Assembly: GCA_035591015.1 (NCBI GenBank)
Contig: JAXIUW010190847.1
Coordinates: 1-12,097 of the forward strand
Length of the DNA: 12,097 bases
Source: Cephalothrix simula
Lineage: Eukaryota; Nemertea; Palaeonemertea; Archinemertea; Cephalotrichidae
Reading direction: 5' to 3'
The translations under genes and the position numbers were made by a program. The notes below the pieces were generated by a model. It had not been told where the DNA came from. It ran no database searches and saw nothing but the letters and a program-made list of their open reading frames with translations. The first letter of the stretch is position 1; every line of letters starts with the position of its first letter. This document shows positions 1 to 9,200 of the stretch, piece after piece.

Positions 1-600
1 GTTGATGCCTACATGTAACTAATGTATTTAGGAAGGGTCTCCGAGCATTATTTTTGAAAAAAAAATTGAGAAAAGAGAAATTTAAAGTTTTGTTGGTGAC
101 CTTGGGAATTTTTTGGCAATTTTGCTAAAAAAAATTTCAAATTAGTAATAAACCTTAAAATACTTTATTGAATATACATGTATACCGCTATTGTTAAAAT
201 GTTAAATATTTGTTCGAAGGGTCTTCAGGCCCCGAAAATGGATATTTACTATTAATCCCACAAATAGATTTTCCAAATAAAATGCCTCTCTTGAACAATA
301 AAATTAAAAATTGTGGAATAATTTACATACCAATGTGTATTCAGAAACATACATGGCTCAAAGCTGCTCAGAGGAACGTAAATGTGTTTCTGAATCCATT
401 GATGGTATGTAAATTATTCTACAATTTTTAACTTTATTGTTCAAGAGAGGTATTTTATGTGGAAAATAAGTTTAGTAACTTCATTTTTGGCAATTAGCAG
501 TACATGTATTTACTATTTCAACTAAAGTGTTAGATCAAATTCAATTGCATCTGAAAAAATGTGTATGAAACTTATTTTAAATAAACTATGTGATAAATTA
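1..600. other. AT-rich downstream region without a recognised gene
   Basis: Apart from the foldback at 269-466, I see only A/T-rich DNA with stops in every frame and no RNA gene. A short gaagggtct motif occurs at about 32-40 and 216-224. On the minus strand AATAAA hexamers occur at 438-433 and 169-164; the first lies inside the foldback arm. Confidence 0.6.
269..466. repeat. Long foldback inverted repeat (palindromic MITE or hairpin RNA source)
   Basis: The arm at 269-350 is the reverse complement of 383-466. Over the outer 64 bp, 60 positions match, and the inner part realigns at attcagaaaca after a small gap. The spacer is about 32 nt. As + strand RNA, two of the four outer differences become G-U pairs. 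There is no coding content; short reading frames across it are accidental. No clear target-site duplication was found. It could be a palindromic MITE or a source of long hairpin RNA. Confidence 0.85.
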
Positions 601-736
601 GTTGAAGCATAACTTGGTGCATTGGAATTACTGGAACTTGTTAAAAACTTGATTGATATTTAGTCTCAGGCCGTGTCCTCGACTAAATACCCTCGTTTCA
701 AGTAATTCCAAAAACCGCTGCAGGTTATGCTTTAAC
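601..736. repeat. Degenerate terminal inverted repeat element
   Basis: The left end has gttgaagcataac (601-613) and ggaattact (624-632). The right end has agtaattcc (701-709) and gttatgctttaac (724-736). These are reverse complements in the same nested order with small gaps, and an inner pair tatttagtc/gactaaata (657-665, 681-689) extends the fold. The direct repeat tgtgataaatt occurs at 589-599 and 761-771, not flush with the right terminus. It looks like an old non-autonomous DNA transposon or MITE. Confidence 0.65.
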
Positions 737-1038
737 CCTAACATATAAAAAATAATAAATTGTGATAAATTCATAAATAGTGATTTCAAGGCCTTTCAAT
801 AAGTGTTGTAAAATACATTGTATAGGTACGGGATCGGAGCAACCTATTAACACCTTAACATCTGATTTGCCCTCATAAAATATTTTCTGCTAACTATAAT
901 ACTGAATATTAGTTGTTCGTTTTAATTATATTTAAAATTTCCATAAAAGATTGAAGTATAAATACACAATCGGTGAGACTACACGTATAAAAATATAACA
1001 CAAATATATTGATATACTGATATAAAAAATACCTGAAG
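737..1038. other. AT-rich downstream region, nothing coding
   Basis: There is no open frame of note and no splice-bounded exon. It contains A/T-rich low-complexity text (tata/gata runs near 1000-1030) and an alternative ATTAAA hexamer for the minus-strand gene near 927-922. It could be distal 3' UTR or intergenic. Confidence 0.5.
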
Positions 1039-1203
1039 ATTTAATGCCCGGACTTACATTAAATGTATAAACCAAGGCTACAGCAGCCACAAAATACAAC
1101 TGTAATCATTAATTTCATTAATCTAACAAACAAAAAAGTCTTTTGATTTGATTACCAAATCATTTTAAATTAAATAAGCCACACATAGCTTTCCTAAGGA
1201 AAG
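1039..1203 (-). promoter_or_regulatory. Putative 3' UTR with ATTAAA poly(A) signal
   Basis: Downstream of the TAG, the first plausible cleavage hexamer on the minus strand is ATTAAA at 1044-1039, about 160 nt after the stop; another ATTAAA lies near 927-922. No canonical AATAAA occurs before 438-433. The UTR holds short inverted repeats: tgatttg/caaatca at 1144-1162, and ggct/agcc around the ctacagcag near 1076-1089. The true end of the mRNA is not shown by the sequence. Confidence 0.4.
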
Positions 1204-1206
1204 CTA
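1186..1206. repeat. Near-perfect palindrome overlapping the stop codon
   Basis: The arms tagctttcct and aggaaagcta are 10 bp and perfectly complementary around a single central base. On the mRNA strand the stop codon TAG is the first three bases of the stem, so the transcript can form a tight 9-bp hairpin with a UUA loop starting at the stop. Confidence 0.9.
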
Positions 1207-3255
1207 AAATAAGCTGGCTTTCCGCAAATACTTCCTTTCATTAAGTTCCCCAAATTTTTCCATAATTTCAGGCTTACAAAGCGCCACCTCAAACTCACGA
1301 GATCTAATTTTTTCGGCTGCTCGTTCGGCAGCATTATTACTACCAAATTTGATGAAGGCAACATTTTCATTTCGACTAGTATCTTGATCAATAAAAATGA
1401 CAATCATCATTATTGTCCCCACGCTCTCGACATTAAAAATGTTTTTGAAATCTTCGGTTTCAAGATGGCGACTGAAATTCGTTATCTTTATTACTGGAGT
1501 TCTAAAATACTTCTTTGGACTACTACCGACAACTTTTATCAAAGACGGGCCGGGAATTTCATGAATATCTTGATTCTGAACATTCGTATTAACTTCTGCA
1601 GGTTCGGAAAACTCGACATTTTCATACTCAGCATTCAAATTCGAACTTTTATTTCTACTGTTTATCTCCGCTTCTAATTTCTGAATTTGCTGCTTAACAA
1701 CTGCGATGCGATTATTTATTATTGGCGGTTGAGTTGGGCTAATAACATCAGAAGTTTTAGAGAACTTTTTCAACTCTATTTCCTCAATAAAATGAACTTC
1801 TAAATGCGAGAAATTCTCATGGAAGTTAAATACTCGATGCGCAGAAACTGCATGCACTATTCTGTTAAATTCAACAGCAGCCGAAAAAACTTCATTTTTA
1901 TTATTCAGAGCAGTTCTGATGGTATTCACGGGCCCAAATCGTTCACACGTTTCCTTGAGTTCTTTTCTGTTGTAAGCAGTTATGTTATTTATGGAAATAA
2001 ATCTACTGTTAAGTAAAACATCAGGATGGATTTCAAATTTACCAGGAATACTGCACGATTGCAAATAATGAAGATTTCTCAAAGCATCTAGCGCCTCTTT
2101 TTCAAACGAAAATATAACCGTAAAGCATTCACCATCTCGAGTTATGTCCACAATATCGTACTTATCAAAGATTTGTCTTAATGCGTTAATTGATATTAAA
2201 TCTTTGGGAATAAACTTGATCTTATCAATAAAAATATCAAATTCGTATTTGAAACGGTATTTACGTAAATCACAATATCTTAATGGTTCATGCCTTAGTT
2301 GATTATTGTTGATTACTTTTCTGCCACGCACTTTATATCCGTCTAAATCGTAATTATTCGTTATCAAAGCTACCTGAGCATCAAATGGATTATTGAATTT
2401 GATATGAAAAGATCCTTTATTTGTCTTAGTAACTATTTCAATTTTGCCAAAACGTTCATAGGCCTTGTATAAATCTCCATTTTTATAAATTGGGTCTACA
2501 TGACTGACATTTATCCACTGAGATATACTTTCATCACAAGTCGGCAACTCAGGAACTGATGGCCGAGGTCCGCTATGTGATATCGTCTGCGTAGCGGAGG
2601 GAGATACAGATGACGACGGTTTCAACGGAGAATCTTCCAAAGCTTTTTCAATATTAGACTGCAGCAAGTTATTTGATTCAAAGCTGTCTATATTAGTATC
2701 AGCCCTTGATTTTATGCTTTTTGAGTTAATCTCTAATCTTAAATCTGATTTTGGATTCGAATTAATTTCAAATTTCCTGGAATCAGAATCGGGAACATCA
2801 GATTTTGTCACAACTCTTCTTTCATAAAATTCCTGATTTCGAGGTGAGAATGGAAAAGGCTGGGTTTGTTTTTCAGTATCACAACGCTCCGAAATACGAA
2901 CAGGAACACTTCTTGAGGCATTAGGAACGAAATTTGGTGTTGCAAGGGGTTCAGTAATCCTGGTAACATTTGGAGGGGAGTCAAGCATCCTCGCATCGGA
3001 TGTAAGATATTTCATTGGGCTATTTGTTATTGATGTATTTTTCCCATAATGCGTCCGATTTTTTTCCGCAAAATTTTCCTCTGTTGTCGTGTTTCGTAGA
3101 CTGGGGCTCGGTTTCAAATCCATGGACAAAAGACTTGGAACGGTTGGTACGGTGACATTCGATTCCTTAATTCTAGAAACATTCGGTTCATTTTCAGCTC
3201 GATTTATAGGTTCACTTCGAGAATTCGCTAAATCCAGAATTGATTCATCTGAGTT
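1204..3255 (-). CDS. Exon C: terminal coding exon with RRMs 9-12 and stop
   Basis: The acceptor is TTTCGTATTCATATTTTACAG before 3255. The exon starts in phase 0, matching exon B's phase-0 end (Lys|Asn), and runs 683 codons to TAG at 1206-1204. The open frame begins above 3129: 42 further in-frame codons reach the acceptor, starting NSDESILDLANSRSE, so any in-exon start would truncate it. The first about 245 residues are Ser/Asn/Pro-rich and probably disordered, followed by RRM-like domains 9, 10 and 11 close together, a short coiled coil, and RRM-like domain 12 ending 18 residues before the stop. No convincing donor lies near the end (GAA|GTATTT about 25 nt upstream of the stop is weak), so I take this as the last coding exon. 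Confidence 0.88.
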   Translation of the reverse strand, partial: NSDESILDLANSRSEPINRAENEPNVSRIKESNVTVPTVPSLLSMDLKPSPSLRNTTTEENFAEKNRTHYGKNTSITNSPMKYLTSDARMLDSPPNVTRITEPLATPNFVPNASRSVPVRISERCDTEKQTQPFPFSPRNQEFYERRVVTKSDVPDSDSRKFEINSNPKSDLRLEINSKSIKSRADTNIDSFESNNLLQSNIEKALEDSPLKPSSSVSPSATQTISHSGPRPSVPELPTCDESISQWINVSHVDPIYKNGDLYKAYERFGKIEIVTKTNKGSFHIKFNNPFDAQVALITNNYDLDGYKVRGRKVINNNQLRHEPLRYCDLRKYRFKYEFDIFIDKIKFIPKDLISINALRQIFDKYDIVDITRDGECFTVIFSFEKEALDALRNLHYLQSCSIPGKFEIHPDVLLNSRFISINNITAYNRKELKETCERFGPVNTIRTALNNKNEVFSAAVEFNRIVHAVSAHRVFNFHENFSHLEVHFIEEIELKKFSKTSDVISPTQPPIINNRIAVVKQQIQKLEAEINSRNKSSNLNAEYENVEFSEPAEVNTNVQNQDIHEIPGPSLIKVVGSSPKKYFRTPVIKITNFSRHLETEDFKNIFNVESVGTIMMIVIFIDQDTSRNENVAFIKFGSNNAAERAAEKIRSREFEVALCKPEIMEKFGELNERKYLRKASLF

Positions 3256-6200
3256 CTGTAAAATATGAATACGAAAGAGTTATTTAATTTTTTGCCATTC
3301 ACTAGCATTCACATTATCTTGCAACAAAGCTAATGTTAGTAATAAGTTAAAGTTTGATTAATTGTATAATTTACCACCTCATGAGTCACCATACCTCATA
3401 TAAGGACTTCCCAGCCGGATAGGATTAAAACCAAAAAAGGGACAGACACAGACATCACAGCACACTTAACTAGACTACACAACATTTAACTATTTTAACA
3501 CCAGCTATTAGGTTCACGAAATTAGTCAAAAATAATGTTAAAATAATTTTTAATAAATTCAAAATTCAACAACAAATCGAATAGAATAACCACAATATTA
3601 ATGAAATAAATGAAAAGCTAATATTCAAAAGTTCTTGTATTTTTGAAAGTTTTTAGTTACCTTTTTTAGTGCATGCGATGATGACGCTTCATTTGGTGAA
3701 GGAACATGAACACTTTCAGACTTCGGATGAGAAGAGCTTGTAGACTGCTTTGAGACCCGTGGATCGCATTTATTTGATTTCATATCGCCAGTGGTTTCAA
3801 CAGAATTTTGCCTAGAATTAATATTTTTTCTAGGATCATTTCTAGGATCTGATGAGCTACCACGTGCATTATTTTCATTATTTGACACGTTTGTTTTGGA
3901 CAAATTTTTACCACCAGGCGCATTTTCCGGTAGCAAAGCTTGTGGAATTCGGGCAAGTTCATCATGGCGCGGAGCATGGAGTAATTGGGTATTATCCATG
4001 GGACTCAGGTGTCCGTCAGAATTTGATGTAGGAGTAGTGGATGGAAGACTTTTGGGTCCACTTTCGGCACTAGTTCTTCTATTATCCATTGATCGCCCCC
4101 GTTTTCGGCGCTCAGAAGGAGGCATAGTGTGCTCAATTGTCCACTTATACCCGTCAATATCTTTCCCGTTAAACTCATGAACTGCCCGGCTAGCATCGTC
4201 CGATTTTTCAAAGGTAACGTAGGCACTTTCAGCAAATAAAAGGTGTACGTTTGGGATATGGACTTGAGATACTACGCCGATTTCCGAAAACTTTCTTCGC
4301 TGCATTTTTAAGCTACAGTAATTCATACTAAATCCTTTAACAATAACAGTACACGGCGAAGAAGTTATTGGATCACGAATAGGTTCCGAAGGAAGAGAGT
4401 CAGTGTCGCCATCTTTCACGAACTTCAGTTCAAGTTTAGTTTCACCAACCATTTTACCGTTCGTTTTTTTCACACAATCAAGTGCCCCTACTTCAGTGTA
4501 GAAATGTATCAAAGCAGTGCGAAATAAACGGTTGGTTCCTCTTTCTGACGGTATTTCAATATCACTGATACCGTATTCTTTAAATAAACTTTTTAACATA
4601 TCTTTAGTCTCATAATTTTTAGGTATAGTCACTAATTTAACAGTATAAACTTCTGACGACTGGGGTACGGGTGTTGGTACAGAGTCCTCGTAACAAGGAG
4701 ATCGTAGCCAAGGATCACTTGAAGATAGAGCTTCGTTTTCAACGGACGTCTGTGACTCAAGAGTCCTAGCGTCGTACTTTCTAATGATAAGCTTCTTTCC
4801 CTCCAACACGGTACCATTTTTCTTCCGCTCAGCTGTTAATGCTGAATTTTCATCGCCGAAAGTTATGTATGCTTGATTCATCCTTTTATGTGTCTTAAAA
4901 TCATTTCGGATTAACAAATATTTTACGTAACCGAATTCAAAAAAAGCATTTCGTAATTGTTCCAATGAGTTAGGAATATTTTCAACATGGATTGTTCTTG
5001 GACGGCCCGAATAGCTCGCTCGCGGTCTATTAGAGGCTGGGTTGTCATCAACCTCTGAATTCCAAAGTTCGAAGTCTTTTTTTATCACTAACATCGTACC
5101 ATCAATAATTTCACCATTCATCTTATCTGCAGCCTCTTGTGCATTTAGTGGATTTTTAAAAACGAGATAAGCATGGCCTGACGAAATCCCAAATTTAGTA
5201 ATAGTCCCGAATTTTTCAAACTGTTCTTTAACTAAACCAAAGGCATTTTTCGGGTATTGACTTATCAATATTTGAGTATGAATATTTGGGACACTTGCTT
5301 TCCCAAAACACTTTCCCCAATATTGTTCATCTTTTATCACTTTGAGCGTCTTAAAATCATCGATTTCATACGAGTCGTACGTTTTAATTGCAAGCAACGC
5401 CATGGCCATGGTTTCAAACGAAACAAACACTCTATCCCGAGCGAATCGAATTCTGGTTATTTTAAAATGTCCAGGATCGAAAATTTTTATTATATCATTA
5501 TCATTAAAGTCACTGGGATAACCTGATATTATGACATTTCCGCCAACTTTATTATCACTAGAAGTGTCATTATTGTTTGGTAGTGAAGCATTATCGATAG
5601 CCACTACTTTATGTCGATCTCTTCGATTGGTAAAATCTAATGTCACCTTTTCACCTAATATAATAAAATGACGATCCATAAGCCTCTTTACCTCTCGCTT
5701 ACTTCTGTTAGCTTTCAGAATGAAATATACTTTATTCAAAATGCTGTCGCGTGAAAAGTGACTCATTGTTCCAATCTTGCGGTCTTGCAAAACCTGCTCG
5801 ATGTGGTATTTTTGTCCTCTGGTGGGAAAATTCGACACATGAACGCCCAGTTCGCAATCCAATTCTTCAGTTTCACTAATACTATTTCTATCCTTTTCAC
5901 TTTCAAGTCCTTTCGTTGGTTCAGATCGCCGACGGATGAAGTCTTTTTCTTTTGCTGGAGATTTAGCTTCAAAACCTTCAGAGAGTTTCACTGAATACTT
6001 GATTCCCAGCTTTTTAGCATTATTCATCTTATGTACTGCCTCTTCAGCATGTCTTTTATATTTAAAAATAACCCAAAACTCTTTTAGATGACATCGAATT
6101 CCAAGGATTTTTCCACAATATTTAAATGCTTGAAAAATTTCTAATTTTGTAATATCCTTTTTTGAACTTGACACACGGACTAAATGACCTTCACCTTTCT

Positions 6201-9200
6201 GGTACAGTTCAACACCTGCTTTAAGTTCAGCCTTAACTTTTGTGCCACCTATCATCATACCATCCATCACTGACACAGCAATACGGGCACAATCTAACTT
6301 AGAATAGGTGATCTTGTAGCCACGCCCAACTTGAATACATCGTTCTACTCTTCCAAAGTTTCTAAAGTCAGTTTCAGTATCAGCTGTTCTTTTGGGGTAA
6401 GAATTAATATAACAAATCCCCTGCTCTTTATTTGACTTCTCCTTATTTGCATCAATTTTCTCTTTTTCTTCGTCTTTGTCAAGCGTGGATGATTTTCTTG
6501 GTATTTTCTTTTTCATAAAAGTCTTCAGGTCATCCTCAGTTGGTACTTTATAACCGGTTGGACACATCCTTTTTGTTGTATCCTTATCAAGTTTTATCGA
6601 TTGTTGTTCTTTTTCAACATTTTTGAGATCAAAATCGAAGTTCTGAAGTGGTTCGTCATCACATGGAATACTGTTGGCATCTAGTGAGTCTCTGGACTTA
6701 TTACTTTCACGTGATATCGACCTAGATGTCCTTTTTCCAGATTTAGAAACAGGTTGTCTCCTAGATTCATCAGTCACTTTTTCCTCCATTTTGTCAAGCT
6801 TGGAAGATTTCATTTTTACATCTATCTCAGAAACCTCTTTCACGGATTTAATAGAATCTTTAACAACCTTATCCTTCGAAACTTGCTTTTCTAACTTTCT
6901 TTTTTCCTTTCGTTGAATGTCTTCAGTAATTAATTCATTTAGTGCTTTTCTTGGAGGGTCTTCAATAATTGATTCATCTTTCTTTTTCTCTTTCTTAGAT
7001 AATGTTTTATCATCTTTCAGAAACGATTCCTTTACTTCATCTTTCTTCGACATTTTTTCGTCAACTTTTTTGTCTTTCATTAACGTTTTTTCTTCACTCG
7101 TTGACGATTTCACAGAGATTTCCTTATCTTTTGACGATTTTTCTATCTTCTCTTTTGTCGTCGATATTAATTTGCTCGAAGATATCATTTCCCCCTTTTT
7201 CTCTCTCTTGTCATTCTTCTCTGTTGATTCTTTCAGAGACGACTCCTTTACTTCATGTTTCTTCGTCAATTGTTTAATGATATCAAATTTCTTTAAGGTT
7301 TCTTCAACTAGTTTGTCTTTCATTGAAGTTTTTTCTTCACTCGTTGATTTTTCGTTATCTTTTGACGACTTTTCAATCTTTTTCTCTTTCATCGTCGATA
7401 TTGGTTTGCTCAAAGGTACCTGTTCTTTTTTCTTTATATTTGACCTCATTTGGGCCTTCTCTCTTTCATCACTTTTTTCTGACGATTTCTTCGACAATTC
7501 CGATGATCTTGGCCTAGATTCATTCTTTTTCGAGGACTTTTCTTTATCATCATCTTTTCTTGATGACCGGTCTGTCTTATTCGACGACTTTGAGACCGCA
7601 GACGAACTACTATGTCTAGACTCAGTAGATTTACTTCTCTTGTGTTTTTTGTCCCTATGCTTGACTTCAGCAACCGTTTCTTTTTCTGTCACAGCTGTTT
7701 TATGAGAGTTGTTCGTATTCTCAACAGTATTTTCTTTTTTTTTATCATTTTGTGAATCACCGAAACCAGCTTCTTGCTTCTTATTGACATCTTTGATTTC
7801 TGTTTTATCTTTCGACTCTAATTTCTCAGAATCTTTTGATTTAGCAGTAGGTGCATCTTCGGTTGATTTCTTTCCCTGAGGGTCAGCAGTTATCTTGACT
7901 GGTGCTTGGACATTTGTTTTAGTTTTTGCATCCTCTAATTTCTTATTGGTAACGGAAGACGGTTTTGTAGCAGATGTAGAAGCGGAAGAACTAAGAGTAT
8001 TTTGTTGAATAGAGGAACAATTTTTTCCAGATATATTAGACGCAGCAATTGAATTAACATCAGATAATACTCTTTTTTTAGGACCCAATGATCCAGGAAT
8101 TTTTACTGGGCCTTGCAAAGATGTAGAAGCTACAACCCTCACAGGAGGTCTAATGTGGGACTTCTTTGGAGCAATAGTTGAGGGAGATGAAACTTCACTA
8201 TCACTGTCGCCAACTTTTATCTTTTTAGATGATGGCTTGTCGAACTCTAACGATGACGCCCGTTTTAGTACCTTAGAGACATCGTTCATATCTTTATAAG
8301 CAGTACCGGTATCTAATTTTTCTTTATCACGTAAAGGTTTATGATAAATCACAGAATGTCTTTTCAGAAGTAACTCTGAAGAAAATTGTTTTAGGCAATT
8401 ATCACATTGAACAACATTTTTAAGATGAACAGTTCGATGGTGAATCACACTTTGCATCGAAATACCAACAAAGGAACACTTTCCACAACGGTAATACATG
8501 ATATTATGTTCGTTAAATTGATGTGCACGTAAACGCCTCCTGTTACGATAACTCGTATTCACACACTTCATGCACATAAAGTTTCCATCGCTACGCGCAG
8601 CATCTTCATGGTGATTTTGAATATGTGTTCTTTTATAAAATCTATGGAAAAAGTTCTTTTTACACTGCCGACATTCAAATCGTGCGGAAGAACACTTTAC
8701 ATTTTCCACAAGTTCTAAGTGCGTGACTTTGTTTGAGGTCGATTTACGACCTGGAGAAATAAGAGCATAGTCACTAAGAGATAAGTTATCAAAATCAATA
8801 TCCTCAATTATCTTATCAATTCTTTCACCTAAAAGCCGCATTCTCTCCGGATCAATTTCATTAGAGTCCTTTTTATCCTTTTCAGATGATTTACTGGTTT
8901 TAGATTTATCAGAATTTTCACTTTCTACAACGTTCGTGTTAGCACTAGCATTTTTATCAGGCTCTACACCTTTGAAAGGTTTGTTGATGTTGGCATTATC
9001 TACTGATAACGAAATATCATTATCACTTTCGGAGTCAGATTCATCGGAACTGATTAATCTTCGAATATTTTTCTTTGATGTATTTGGTTTGGGTGGAACT
9101 TTTGATTCATCAATTATTTTGTCCGATTTATCACTTAATTCAGAATCACTTAGTTCTTGAATTTTTGGATAGACGGAGGGAGTTCTAGATATTTTCGAAT

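Noticed and set aside
210-431. A 73-codon open frame on the + strand
   Set aside because: It lies mostly within the foldback repeat, begins without a recognisable context and resembles no protein; accidental.
731-744. Telomere-like text (ttaaccctaaca)
   Set aside because: Fewer than two repeat units, and it overlaps an inverted repeat arm; not an interstitial telomere.
1204-3129. Treating the C-terminal frame as a separate gene starting near 3129
   Set aside because: There is no ATG at that point, the frame stays open to a good acceptor at 3255, and the phase matches exon B. One gene is the simpler reading.
3379-3420. Possible alternative exon ending GAG|GTATGG inside intron B/C
   Set aside because: No convincing acceptor or sustained frame precedes it.
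6917-7705. A 262-codon open frame on the + strand, Ser/Phe/Leu-rich
   Set aside because: It is the antisense shadow of Lys/Glu/Ser-rich coding sequence; AAA/GAA/TCx codons read as TTT/TTC/xGA backwards. It has no domain pattern, and the minus frame is clearly the coding one.
4123-8679. Assignment to SPEN, matrin-3/ZNF638, RBM19 or PABP families
   Set aside because: RRM number and order differ, there is no SPOC domain or matrin-type finger, and no distinctive motif of these families is visible.
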